Shown: one piece after another, positions 36,186-45,154 of the stretch
Layout: every line of letters begins with the position of its first letter
How positions within the stretch are numbered: the first letter of the stretch is position 1
NCBI RefSeq assembly: GCF_001676725.1
Contig: NZ_CP016172.1
Location: 5,208,001-5,272,000 of the forward strand
Length of the DNA stretch: 64,000 bases
Direction of reading: 5' to 3'
DNA from: Bordetella flabilis
GTDB taxonomy: Bacteria; Pseudomonadota; Gammaproteobacteria; Burkholderiales; Burkholderiaceae_B
Notes under the pieces: model-generated
What the model was told of the DNA's origin: nothing
The model's database searches: none
The model's input: the letters and a program-made list of their open reading frames with translations, nothing else
Made by a program: the position numbers and the translations under genes

Positions 36186-37772
36186 GTGACAGATATTGCC
36201 GCTCGACGCCTTGCCCGCCTGGACGCCAACCGGGAATTGCTCGCCCGTACCCTGCGCGGCATCGAAAAAGAAGGCCTGCGGGTCGATGCGCGCGGGCATC
36301 TCGCCCGCACGCCCCACCCTGTGGCGCTCGGCTCCGCGCTGACGCACCCCCGCATCACCACGGACTATTCGGAAGCGTTGCTCGAACTGATCACCGGCAC
36401 GCACGACAACGTCGCCGCCCTGGTGGACGAGCTGCGGGACATACACCGTCTCGTCTGCTCGCAACTGGACGGCGAACTGATCTGGAACCAGTCCATGCCG
36501 GCCTGCCTGCCGGAAGAAGCCGAAATCCCCATCGCCTGGTACGGCACGTCCAACACCGGCATGCTCAAGCATGTCTACCGGCGCGGCCTGGCCTACCGGT
36601 ACGGCAAGACCATGCAGTGCATCGCGGGCGTCCACTACAACTTTTCACTGGACGATCGCGTCTGGGAACTGCTGGACCTGCCCGGCGATACCGAGCAGGA
36701 CCGCCGGTCCGCGGGGTATATCGGGCTGATCCGCAATTTCACCCGCTATTCGTGGCTGTTGATGTATTTGTTTGGTTCGGCGCCCGCGCTGTCGCGGGAC
36801 TTCCTGCGCGGCCGTGCCCATCCCCTGCAGTCGCTGGACCAGGACACGCTTTACCTGCCGTATGCCACCAGCCTGCGCATGGGCGACCTGGGTTACCAGA
36901 ACAAGGCTCAGTCGCAGCTCAAGCTCTGCTACAACGACCTGGCCACTTTCCTGCAGCGGCTGCATGGCGCGGTCACGCAGCCGTGGCCCGCCTACGAGGC
37001 CCTGGGCACGCATCGCGACGGCGAGTGGATCCAGTTGAATACCAACGTCCTGCAGATAGAGAACGAGTACTACTCCAGCATCCGGCCCAAGCGCGCCACG
37101 GGGCGCTGCGAGCGGCCCATCACCGCACTGGCCGAACGTGGCGTGCAGTATGTGGAGGTCCGCTGCCTGGACATCGACCCGTTCGAACCGGTGGGCATCG
37201 CGGCGGACACCTGCCGTTTCGTCGATGCCTTCCTGTTGTTCTGCGCCGCCAGCGACAGCCCGTATTTCGAGGACGGCGGATTCTGTACCACGAGCGCGGG
37301 CAACTTCAACCTGGTGGTCAACGAAGGCCGCCGCCCCGGCATCGAACTGGGCCGGGACGGCAAGTCCGCCGGCTTGCCGGGATGGGGCAAGGAGCTGCTT
37401 GATCGCATACTGCCCTACGCCGAAGTCCTGGATGCCGCGTATGGCGGCCAGGCCTATCGCGCCGCGGTCGCGGCGCAGGCCGGCAAGCTGGAGGACCCCG
37501 GCGCGACGCCCTCCGCGCGCTTGCTGGCGGCCATGCGGGAAAGCGGCGCAGGTTTCCTGGATTACACGCTCGACCAAAGCCGCCGCCACGCGCAGGCCTT
37601 GCTGTCCAGCCCGCTCCCAGCGGAAAAAACCGCCGCCTACGCCGCGATGGCGCGCGCCTCGCTGGACGAACAGAAGGCCATTGAGGCGAGCGACACGATG
37701 GACTTTGACACATATGTTTTACGGTATCACCAGGCCCTGAAGGCGCCTGGCACCCAGGTCCCGCAAGTATGA
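36186..37772 (+). CDS. gshA: glutamate-cysteine ligase
   Basis: A 528-residue ATP-dependent enzyme for the first step of glutathione synthesis, of the E. coli GshA type (about 518 residues). Recognisable segments include GIEKEGLRVDARGHLA at the N-terminus, TDYSEALLELIT, MQCIAGVHYNFS, and YVEVRCLDIDPFEPVGI. The start is set at GTG 36186, just before TDIAARRLARLDANRE; longer in-frame extensions to the left are not similar to the family. A lipocalin gene follows 60 bp downstream. Confidence 0.95.
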   Translation: MTDIAARRLARLDANRELLARTLRGIEKEGLRVDARGHLARTPHPVALGSALTHPRITTDYSEALLELITGTHDNVAALVDELRDIHRLVCSQLDGELIWNQSMPACLPEEAEIPIAWYGTSNTGMLKHVYRRGLAYRYGKTMQCIAGVHYNFSLDDRVWELLDLPGDTEQDRRSAGYIGLIRNFTRYSWLLMYLFGSAPALSRDFLRGRAHPLQSLDQDTLYLPYATSLRMGDLGYQNKAQSQLKLCYNDLATFLQRLHGAVTQPWPAYEALGTHRDGEWIQLNTNVLQIENEYYSSIRPKRATGRCERPITALAERGVQYVEVRCLDIDPFEPVGIAADTCRFVDAFLLFCAASDSPYFEDGGFCTTSAGNFNLVVNEGRRPGIELGRDGKSAGLPGWGKELLDRILPYAEVLDAAYGGQAYRAAVAAQAGKLEDPGATPSARLLAAMRESGAGFLDYTLDQSRRHAQALLSSPLPAEKTAAYAAMARASLDEQKAIEASDTMDFDTYVLRYHQALKAPGTQVPQV

Positions 37773-37832
37773 TGCGTGGACAGGTCGCGCGATGCCGCCC
37801 GGCCTGTCCTGGTCCATACCGCGGGAGGCCTC

Positions 37833-38384
37833 ATGCCTGTTCGCCCCTGTGCGTCGTCCTTATGCCTGGCCCTCGTCCTGGCCTCGGCCCCCGCCTTCGC
37901 GGGACAAGGTGCCGAGCTCACGGCCGTTCCCGCGGTGAATCTGCAAAACTACCTGGGCAAGTGGTATGAGATCGCGCGCCTGCCGCGCTTTTTCCAGCGC
38001 CATTGCGTCAGCGATACCGTCGCGCTGTACCGTGCCAGGACCGACAAGGCCATCGATGTGGTGAACGCCTGCCGCACCAAGGACGGCGACGTCCAGGAAG
38101 TACGCGGACTGGCCGAACCCGTGGCCGGAAGCGGCAATGCGAAGCTGGAAGTCACCATCCTGCCACCCTTCAGCGGCGACTATTGGATCATCGGGCTGGC
38201 GCCCGACTACAGCTGGTCCGTGGTGGGCTCGCCCAGCCGCAAGTCGCTCTGGATCCTGGCGCGCACCCCGACACTTCCCCCCGCTGATCTGGAAAAAGCC
38301 AAGGCCATCGCCCGCGACAAGGGCTTCGCCGTCCAGGACCTGCGCTACACCCCGCACAGCGCGGCCGCGGCCGCCATCCATTAG
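37833..38384 (+). CDS. secreted lipocalin family protein (Blc-like)
   Basis: A 183-residue protein with a signal peptide ending near APAFA, followed by a lipocalin domain. The family signature GKWYEIARLPRFFQ is present with later strands VVNACRTKDGD, DYWIIGLAPDYSW and VVGSPSRKSLWILARTP. Blc-type lipocalins bind lipids such as lysophospholipids; unlike Blc, no clear lipobox is visible, so it is probably soluble in the periplasm. The start at 37833 has GGGAGG upstream; an earlier in-frame ATG at 37776 would delay the signal peptide. Confidence 0.88.
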   Translation: MPVRPCASSLCLALVLASAPAFAGQGAELTAVPAVNLQNYLGKWYEIARLPRFFQRHCVSDTVALYRARTDKAIDVVNACRTKDGDVQEVRGLAEPVAGSGNAKLEVTILPPFSGDYWIIGLAPDYSWSVVGSPSRKSLWILARTPTLPPADLEKAKAIARDKGFAVQDLRYTPHSAAAAAIH

Positions 38385-38642
38385 CGGCCACACCCGCTCC
38401 CCCACCGTCCCTCCCCCCATCCGGATGACTCGCCCTGCGGGTTAGTCCTGACGTTCAGCCAATTGTCAACGCGGCGGCGCGGGCGTGTAATGCGGAACTG
38501 GGGATGCAGGCAGCCCGGCAACGGGCAGCCCGCGCACGCGGACAAGGCGGCAAAACCAAGCGCTGAACGCAAAGCGGCATAGAGAAGTCGGGGCGGTTCC
38601 ATAACGATGATGGTTCACCAGCAGCCCACAGGAGACAATGCC

Positions 38643-39767
38643 ATGCAACGCCAAACAGGTTCACGACGCAAATTCCTCTCGGGTGCCACCGCGGTCGCCG
38701 GCACCGCGGCGCTGGGTTTTCCCGCCGTCGTTCCCGCGCAATCCCCCATTACCTTGCGGTTCCAGAGCACCTGGCCCAGCAAGGACATCTTCCACGAGTT
38801 CGCACAGGACTACGCGCGCAAGGTCAACGATATGGCCGGCGGCCAGTTGAAGATCGAAATCCTGCCCGCGGGCGCGGTGGTCAAGGCTTTCGACCTGCTC
38901 GATGCCGTATCCGCGGGCACGCTGGACGGCGGTCATGGCGTGGTCGCCTATTGGTACGGCAAGAATACGGCGGTCGCGCTATGGGGTTCGGGCCCGTCCT
39001 TCGGTATGGACGCGAACATGCTGCTGGCCTGGCACGAATACGGCGGCGGCAAGGAACTGCTGGAAGAAATTCAAAAGGCCATGGGTGCGAACGTGGTCTC
39101 CCTGATGTACGGGCCCATGCCGACGCAACCCTTTGGCTGGTTCAAGAAACCCATCACGCGCGCCGACGACGTCAAAGGACTGAAATTCCGTACCGTCGGC
39201 CTGGCGATCGATATGTATACGGCCATGGGCGCCGCGGTCAACGCGCTGCCCGGCGGGGAAATCGTCCCGGCGCTGGACCGCGGGCTGCTGGACGGCGCGG
39301 AATTCAACAATGCCTCGTCCGACCTGGCGCTCGGTTTCCCTGACGTGTCGAAGATCTGCATGCTGCAAAGCTTTCACCAGAGCGCCGAACAGTTCGAGAT
39401 CCTCTTCAACAAGGACAAATACAACACCCTGCCGGATCACCTCAAGCACCTGCTGCGCTATGCCGCCCAGGCATCCAGCGCCGATATGTCGTGGAAGGCG
39501 TTGAACCGCTACTCGGAAGACTACATCACGCTGCAGAACGAGAAGAAGGTCAAGTTCTACAAGACCCCGGACGCGATATTGCAGCAGCAGCTGAAGATCT
39601 GGGACGAGATGATCGCGCGCCGATCCGCGGAGAACCCGCTCTTCAAGAAGGTGCTGGATTCGCAAAAGGCGTTCGCCCAGCGCGCCGGCAAATGGCAGGG
39701 CGACACGCAGGTGAATTTCCGCATGGCCTACAACCACTACTTCACCGCGCCGGCAGCCAAAGCGTGA
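38643..39767 (+). CDS. dctP: TRAP transporter substrate-binding protein (DctP family)
   Basis: A 374-residue periplasmic receptor. It opens with a twin-arginine type signal (GSRRKFLSGATAVAG) and then ITLRFQSTWPSKDIFHEFA, typical of DctP/7KD-type receptors. The conserved Arg for the carboxylate ligand is in VKGLKFRTVGLA. AGGAGA stands 7 bp before the ATG at 38643, so this is chosen over the ATG at 38607. It supplies ligand, probably an organic or oxo acid, to the DctQM permease encoded next. Confidence 0.93.
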   Translation: MQRQTGSRRKFLSGATAVAGTAALGFPAVVPAQSPITLRFQSTWPSKDIFHEFAQDYARKVNDMAGGQLKIEILPAGAVVKAFDLLDAVSAGTLDGGHGVVAYWYGKNTAVALWGSGPSFGMDANMLLAWHEYGGGKELLEEIQKAMGANVVSLMYGPMPTQPFGWFKKPITRADDVKGLKFRTVGLAIDMYTAMGAAVNALPGGEIVPALDRGLLDGAEFNNASSDLALGFPDVSKICMLQSFHQSAEQFEILFNKDKYNTLPDHLKHLLRYAAQASSADMSWKALNRYSEDYITLQNEKKVKFYKTPDAILQQQLKIWDEMIARRSAENPLFKKVLDSQKAFAQRAGKWQGDTQVNFRMAYNHYFTAPAAKA

Positions 39768-39804
39768 TACGCGAACGCCGCACGCGCCAGGAGGCGGCTT
39801 TCCC

Positions 39805-40428
39805 ATGATGGGGTTCATCCGTTTCGTCGACCGGCTGTCGACCGCCGTGGGAAAGGCGTTCGCCTGGCTCATCGTGGCCCTGACCTTGCACATCGTCTGG
39901 GAAGTGCTCGCGCGCTATTTGTTCAACCGCCCCAGCGCGTGGGCCTTCGACCTGCAGATGATGTACTACGGCATCATGTTCATGATGGCCGGGGCCTATA
40001 CGCTGGCCAAGAATGGCCACGTGCGCGGGGACATTCTGTACGGCTTCCTGCCGCCGCGCGTGCAGGCCGGACTGGACCTGCTGCTGTACGTGGTGTTCTT
40101 CCTGCCGGGCGTCACCGCCATGGTGTGGGCGGGCTGGTATTACGCCGGCGAGTCGATCGCCATCCGCGAGCATTCATCGCTGATGGCCGATGGGCCGCCT
40201 ATCTATCCGTTCAAGGTCTTCATTCCCATCGCCGGCGCGTTCCTGCTGCTGCAGGGGATCGCCGAGATCCTGCGCTGCGCGCTGTGCCTGCGGCTGGGAG
40301 CGTGGCCGCGCCGCGCCGAGGATGTCGAGGAGGTGGATGTGGAAAAACTCAAGGAGATGGTCCACGTCAAGGACGAGGACATCGCCGAACTGGACCGCTA
40401 CGCGGTCGACCAGGGACACCGCCCATGA
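39805..40428 (+). CDS. dctQ: TRAP transporter small permease (DctQ)
   Basis: A 207-residue membrane protein with four hydrophobic helices, as DctQ has (for example LIVALTLHIVWEVLARYLF and LLLYVVFFLPGVTAMVWAGW). The W-x-F-D-LQMM segment after helix 1 is typical. The C-terminal tail after the last helix is unusually acidic (about 30 residues, EDVEEVDVEKLKEMVHVKDE). The stop overlaps the dctM start (ATGA), so the two permease parts are made together. Confidence 0.93.
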   Translation: MMGFIRFVDRLSTAVGKAFAWLIVALTLHIVWEVLARYLFNRPSAWAFDLQMMYYGIMFMMAGAYTLAKNGHVRGDILYGFLPPRVQAGLDLLLYVVFFLPGVTAMVWAGWYYAGESIAIREHSSLMADGPPIYPFKVFIPIAGAFLLLQGIAEILRCALCLRLGAWPRRAEDVEEVDVEKLKEMVHVKDEDIAELDRYAVDQGHRP

Positions 40429-42494
40429 GGATCAACAAGGCGTTGTGGTTCGGCCTTTCCTGCATCGCCATCGTGGTGGGCATGATTGTCTTCCTGACAC
40501 CATGGGGCAACCTCAATTCAGGGCACATCGGCCTGCTCATGCTGGCGTTGATCGTCGTGGCGATCATGCTGGGTTTTCCCACGGCCTTCACGCTCATGGG
40601 CATGGGCGTACTGTTCACCTTCCTGGCCTATTCGATGCACGGCGACGGCTTCAGCCTGCATGCCGTGCGCCAGACGCTGGACCTGATGGTGCAGCGAACC
40701 TACGCCACCATGACCAACGAATCGCTGATCTCCATCCCGCTGTTCGTCTTCATGGGCTACCTGGTGGAGCGCGCCAACCTCATCGAAAAGCTGTTCCGGT
40801 CGATGCATCTGGCGCTGGCGCGGCTACCTGGGGCCCTGGCGGTGGCCACGCTGCTGACGTGCGCAATATTCGCCACTGCAACCGGGATCGTTGGCGCGGT
40901 AGTGACGCTGATGGGCCTGCTGGCCATGCCTGCCATGCTGAAAGCCGGCTACAGCACCGGACTGACGGCAGGTTCCATCACGGCCGGGGGTTGCCTGGGC
41001 ATTCTGATACCGCCTTCGGTGATGCTGATCGTCTACGGCGCCACCACGGGCGTGTCGGTCGTGCAGCTATACGCCGGCGCGCTCCTGCCCGGCATCATGC
41101 TGACCGGGCTTTATGTCCTTTACGTGGTGGGCCTTTCCGCCTTCAGGCCGGACCTGGCGCCGCGCCTGTCCGCCAGCGACCGCCATATTCCCCTGCCCGA
41201 AGACGCCGCGCGGGTCGTCCGCGTCCATCCCGGCAACGCCGTGGTGGGTCTGCTGGCAGCCCTGTTCCAGCCGCGCCGCGGCGTGGCCGCGGCATCGCGG
41301 CCTTTCGTCTGGACGCACCTGGCCATCGCCTTCGCGCCGCTGGCCATGTTTGCCCTGGTCATGGGCGCACTGCACCAGGTCGTGACCACCCCGGCGGCCA
41401 CCTACGACATTCCCGCGGAGTTGCGGCTGGGCGGAAGTACCGAGCCGCCCGGCGATGGCGGCTTGATGGAACCCATCGCCGGCGGCCTGGCCGAGCCTCC
41501 CATGGCGGGCGCCCTGGCTGAACCGCCCGCCACCGGTACGCTGGGCGAACCGCCCGCGACCGGCGCGCTCGCCGAACCACCGGTGCACGCATCGCCCGAC
41601 GCGCCGGCGAGCACGGCGCAAACCGGCACGGAGGTTGCGCGCGCAGCGTCGGCGGACCCGGGGACCGCCCGACCGGCAAGCGCCGGGGCGCCACAGGCGA
41701 CGCCGACCGCGGCCGAGGCCAGCGATCCCGCCAGCCGCCTGCCGGCACCCAACGGCTATTGGATCGCCTTCGCCATCCTGGCCGCGATGGTCGTGTTGTT
41801 CTACCTGTTGCTCAACTGGCCGCGGCTGCAGATTTTCCGCATGCTGTTGGAGTCCTTCTTTCCGCTGGCCATCATGATCGCCGCGGTGCTGGGCTCGATC
41901 ACCTTCGGCCTGGCCACGCCCAGCGAGGCCGCCGCCATGGGCGCGCTGGGCGGCGCCTTGCTGGCGCTGGCCTATCGACGGCTGAACATGCCCATGTTGA
42001 AGGAATCCGTCTACCTGACGACCAAGACCACTGCCATGGTGTGCTGGCTGTTCGTCGGCTCGTCGATTTTCTCGGCCGCCTTCGCACTGCTGGGCGGGCA
42101 GGCCCTGGTGGAGGCATGGGTGTTGTCGCTGGGCCTGAGCAAGCTGGAATTCCTGCTGCTCGCGCAAGTCATTATCTTCCTGCTCGGCTGGCCGCTGGAG
42201 TGGACCGAGATCATCGTGATCTTCATGCCGATCTTCGTGCCGCTGCTGCAAACGTTCGAGATCGACCCGCTGTTCTTCGGGCTGCTGGTGGCGCTGAACC
42301 TGCAGACTGCCTTCCTGTCGCCGCCGGTCGCCATGGCGGCCTTCTACCTGAAGGGCGTGGCGCCGCCGCATGTGACCCTGAACAGTATCTTCGTGGGCAT
42401 GCTCCCCTTCATGGGGATCCAGATAGTCGCCATCTTCCTGCTGTATGTCTTTCCCGGCATCGGCCTGTGGCTGCCCGCGCTTTTGTACGGTTGA
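40425..42494 (+). CDS. dctM: TRAP transporter large permease (DctM) with repeat-bearing insert
   Basis: A 689-residue secondary transporter subunit that carries out sodium-coupled solute uptake with DctQ. DctM signatures include GGCLGILIPPSVMLIVYG and ITFGLATPSEAAAMGALG. Family members are usually about 425 residues. Here roughly 190 residues are inserted between the two transport halves (about 258-445). The insert has one extra hydrophobic helix (about 305-320), then a low-complexity stretch with 9-residue repeats such as AGALAEPPA and TGALAEPPV, ending before PAPNGYWIAFAILAAMVVL. Its function is unknown. It is the last gene of the dctPQM set and is followed closely by a DUF6152 gene. Confidence 0.92.
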   Translation: MRINKALWFGLSCIAIVVGMIVFLTPWGNLNSGHIGLLMLALIVVAIMLGFPTAFTLMGMGVLFTFLAYSMHGDGFSLHAVRQTLDLMVQRTYATMTNESLISIPLFVFMGYLVERANLIEKLFRSMHLALARLPGALAVATLLTCAIFATATGIVGAVVTLMGLLAMPAMLKAGYSTGLTAGSITAGGCLGILIPPSVMLIVYGATTGVSVVQLYAGALLPGIMLTGLYVLYVVGLSAFRPDLAPRLSASDRHIPLPEDAARVVRVHPGNAVVGLLAALFQPRRGVAAASRPFVWTHLAIAFAPLAMFALVMGALHQVVTTPAATYDIPAELRLGGSTEPPGDGGLMEPIAGGLAEPPMAGALAEPPATGTLGEPPATGALAEPPVHASPDAPASTAQTGTEVARAASADPGTARPASAGAPQATPTAAEASDPASRLPAPNGYWIAFAILAAMVVLFYLLLNWPRLQIFRMLLESFFPLAIMIAAVLGSITFGLATPSEAAAMGALGGALLALAYRRLNMPMLKESVYLTTKTTAMVCWLFVGSSIFSAAFALLGGQALVEAWVLSLGLSKLEFLLLAQVIIFLLGWPLEWTEIIVIFMPIFVPLLQTFEIDPLFFGLLVALNLQTAFLSPPVAMAAFYLKGVAPPHVTLNSIFVGMLPFMGIQIVAIFLLYVFPGIGLWLPALLYG
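41478..41585 (+). repeat. four tandem 27-bp repeats inside dctM
   Basis: Four in-frame units of 9 codons encode AGGLAEPPM, AGALAEPPA, TGTLGEPPA and TGALAEPPV; a degenerate unit of 8-9 codons precedes them (41454-41477). Codons differ between units, so the repeat is old or under protein-level selection. Copy number could vary between strains. Confidence 0.8.
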
Positions 42495-42510
42495 CCTGGA
42501 GAGGACGATC

Positions 42511-42894
42511 ATGCCCCTATTCCCTATCGCACGCGTCGCCGCCGGCTTTGCGATGAGCACACTGCTGGCGGCGACGGCCGCCGCCCATCATGGCTGGTCC
42601 TGGGCCGATGAAGACCAGATGCGCCTCACCGGCGTCGTCAAGCAGGTGGTCGTCGCGCCGCCGCATCCCTATCTGGAGGTGCAGACGCAGAACGACGGCC
42701 TTTGGCGCGTGGAGCTCGGCAATCCCTCGCAGACCCGGGAATCGGGTTTCAACGAGACATCGGCCAAGGCCGGGCAGTCCATCGTGGCCACCGGCAATCG
42801 GGCGCGCGATCACGCGGAGAAACGCATGAAGGCGGTACAGGTGTCGGTCGACGGCAAGACCTACGACATCTATCCGGACCGGATACGCCGGTGA
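42511..42894 (+). CDS. DUF6152 family secreted protein
   Basis: A 127-residue protein with a signal peptide (about 1-25, ending ATAAAHHG) and the conserved mature pattern HHGWSWADEDQMRLTGVV and PHPYLEVQT. This is characteristic of DUF6152, whose role is unknown; the His-rich N-terminus has suggested metal binding but that is not established. Its stop overlaps the GTG start of the next gene. It follows dctM by 16 bp and may be part of the TRAP operon. Confidence 0.8.
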   Translation: MPLFPIARVAAGFAMSTLLAATAAAHHGWSWADEDQMRLTGVVKQVVVAPPHPYLEVQTQNDGLWRVELGNPSQTRESGFNETSAKAGQSIVATGNRARDHAEKRMKAVQVSVDGKTYDIYPDRIRR

Positions 42895-43370
42895 ATCTCG
42901 ATGCCGTGCTGCAGTGGGTCGCCGCATTGCCCTTCGCGGTTTTCCTGCGCGATTCGAGCATCGGCTACCTGCTGGCCAACGCCGCGCATATCGCTGCGCT
43001 GGGCGTGCTGATCGGCTCCATCATGGCGCTGGACCTGCGCCTGCTGCGCGCGCGGGGCACCCTGCCCTTGAGCGAATTCGGCCCCTACCTGTCGCGCATG
43101 GCGGCCATCGCGCTACTGGTGGCGGCGGTGACCGGCCTGCTGCTGTTCTCGGTGAAACCGGATGAATATGTCCGCAATCCGGCCTTCCTCGCCAAGCTCG
43201 CCATCGTGGGGCTCGGCATCGCCAACGCGCTGTGGCTGCATGCGGGGCCGGGTTGGCGGCGCGCCCTGGCGGGACCGGACATCCCCGGTTCCATACGGGT
43301 ACACGCCGCCCTTTCGCTGCTGTTCTGGCTGAGCGCGATCGTGGCGGGGCGCTGGATCGGGTTTCTGTAG
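42891..43370 (+). CDS. DUF6644 family membrane protein
   Basis: A 159-residue integral membrane protein with four hydrophobic segments (for example YLLANAAHIAALGVLIGSI and MAAIALLVAAVTGLLLFSV). The His in the first helix and the pattern FSVKPDEYVRNPAFLAKLA are typical of DUF6644 proteins, which are often next to DUF6152. The GTG start overlaps the preceding stop by 4 bp. Function unknown; a b-type heme or redox role is only a guess. Confidence 0.75.
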   Translation: MNLDAVLQWVAALPFAVFLRDSSIGYLLANAAHIAALGVLIGSIMALDLRLLRARGTLPLSEFGPYLSRMAAIALLVAAVTGLLLFSVKPDEYVRNPAFLAKLAIVGLGIANALWLHAGPGWRRALAGPDIPGSIRVHAALSLLFWLSAIVAGRWIGFL

Positions 43371-43448
43371 CGTTACGCCTGTCGCGGCACGCGGCAAGCC
43401 GCACGCAGCCCACGGGACCGGCGTGCGCCTGCAAGCGTCCGCGCGCGC

Positions 43449-44525
43449 TCAGCGGCCCTTCTTCACCGCCGTGGCGACCGCATCGCCCATCTCCTCCGTG
43501 CCGACGCGCTGGCAGCCCGGCTGCTGGATGTCCGGCGTGCGGTATCCGTCCGCCAGCACCGTGCGCACGGCCTGTTCGACGCGATCGGCGTTTTCTGTCT
43601 GGTTGAACGTATAGCGCAGCATCATCGCCATCGAAAGGATGGACGCGATGGGGTTCGCCAGGTTCTTGCCGGCAATGTCCGGCGCGGTACCGTGGACCGG
43701 CTCGTAGAGGCCCTTCTGCCCATAGCTCAGCGACGCCGAGGGCAGCATGCCGATCGAACCGGTCAGCATCGCCGCTGCGTCCGACAGGATGTCGCCGAAG
43801 ATGTTGCCCGTGACCATGACGTCGAACTGCTTGGGATGGCGCATCAGCATCATCGCCGCCGCGTCGACGAACAGGTGGGTCAGCTCCACATCGGGATATT
43901 GCTCGCCCACGCGGGTAACGACCTCGCGCCACAACTGGCCGACTTCCAGCACATTCGCCTTATCGACCGAGCATACCTTGCGGCGCCGCAGCCGCGCGGT
44001 CTTGAAGGCGACATGCGCGATGCGCTCGACTTCGGACTCGCTGTAGCGCATCGTGTTGTAGCCTTCTCGCTCGCCCTTTTCAGTGACGCGGATACCACGC
44101 GGCTCGCCGAAATAGGCATCGCCAGTCAGTTCGCGCAGGATCATCAGGTCCAGCCCTTCCACCACCTCGGGCTTCAGGGTGGATGCACCGATCAACTCCG
44201 GGAACAGGAAGGCCGGACGGAAATTCGCGAAGAGTTCCAGCTCCCTGCGCAGCCGCAGCAGGCTGGCGCCGGGCCGCATCGCGAAGGGGATGGCTTCGTC
44301 GCCCGGCATGCCGGCGGCGCCGAACAGGATGGCCTCCGCCTTGCGCGCGATCTCGGACGTCGCGGCCGGCAGCGGATCGCCCGCCGCGTCGATGCCCGCG
44401 CCGCCGATGGCGGCTTCCACCAGTTCCACATTGGCGCTGGATCCCAGCACGGCATGCAGCACTTTTACCGCCTGTGCGGTCACTTCCTTGCCGATGCCGT
44501 CACCGGGCATGACTGCGATTTTCAT
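43449..44525 (-). CDS. leuB: 3-isopropylmalate dehydrogenase
   Basis: A 358-residue NAD-dependent enzyme of leucine synthesis, oxidising and decarboxylating 3-isopropylmalate. It begins [15 protein letters not shown], with catalytic and substrate residues in [31 protein letters not shown], and the metal-binding [12 protein letters not shown]; the cofactor region [17 protein letters not shown] is NAD type. It is the last gene of the Bug-leuC-leuD-leuB set on the minus strand. Confidence 0.95.
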   Translation of the reverse strand: MKIAVMPGDGIGKEVTAQAVKVLHAVLGSSANVELVEAAIGGAGIDAAGDPLPAATSEIARKAEAILFGAAGMPGDEAIPFAMRPGASLLRLRRELELFANFRPAFLFPELIGASTLKPEVVEGLDLMILRELTGDAYFGEPRGIRVTEKGEREGYNTMRYSESEVERIAHVAFKTARLRRRKVCSVDKANVLEVGQLWREVVTRVGEQYPDVELTHLFVDAAAMMLMRHPKQFDVMVTGNIFGDILSDAAAMLTGSIGMLPSASLSYGQKGLYEPVHGTAPDIAGKNLANPIASILSMAMMLRYTFNQTENADRVEQAVRTVLADGYRTPDIQQPGCQRVGTEEMGDAVATAVKKGR

Positions 44526-44552
44526 ATCTGTTCCTTCAAGAGTAAGGGCGGG

Positions 44553-45152
44553 TCAGCCCGCCACCGCATCGTGCTGCCGCTCGAAGGCGGCGATGCGGTC
44601 GGTAAGCGTGAGGGTGTAGTCGAGTTCGTCCATGCCTTGCAGCAGGCACTGCTTGGAGAAGGCATCGACCTCGAAGCCATGGGTGGCGCCGTCGGGCGCC
44701 GTGACGCTCTGCCCGGCTAGGTCCACCACGATGCGGGCGCCCGGCCGCGCCTGCAGCGCCTGCAATATCCCGGCCACGACCGCGTCGGGCAGGACGATCG
44801 GCAACAGGCCGTTCTTCAGCGCGTTGGAGAAAAAGATATCCCCGAAGCTGGGCGCGATCACGGCGCGCACGCCATAGTCGTACAGCGCCCAGACCGCATG
44901 CTCGCGCGACGAGCCGCAACCGAAATTGCGTTGCGCCACCACAATGCGCGCGGGCCGGTAAGGCGGCTGGTTCAGGATGAAATCCGCATTCTCCGTCCCG
45001 TCCTTGGCGTAGCGCAGGTCGCGGAACAGGTACGCGCCGAAGTCATCGGTGCGCGGCTTTTGCAGATAGCGCGCGGGCACGATCTGGTCGGTGTCCACAT
45101 TCGCGCGCGCCACCGGCAAGGCGACGGCATCAAGTCGTTGAAAGGCTTCCAT
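44553..45152 (-). CDS. leuD: 3-isopropylmalate dehydratase small subunit
   Basis: A 199-residue small subunit. It has the family signature ANVDTDQIVPARYL and the GCGSSREHAVWAL swivelling-domain motif. It acts with LeuC to isomerise 2- to 3-isopropylmalate. The start at 45152 (MEAFQRLDAVALP) is 2 bp after the leuC stop, which supports it over longer in-frame extensions. A gap of 27 bp separates it from leuB. Confidence 0.95.
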   Translation of the reverse strand: MEAFQRLDAVALPVARANVDTDQIVPARYLQKPRTDDFGAYLFRDLRYAKDGTENADFILNQPPYRPARIVVAQRNFGCGSSREHAVWALYDYGVRAVIAPSFGDIFFSNALKNGLLPIVLPDAVVAGILQALQARPGARIVVDLAGQSVTAPDGATHGFEVDAFSKQCLLQGMDELDYTLTLTDRIAAFERQHDAVAG

Positions 45153-45154
45153 GG

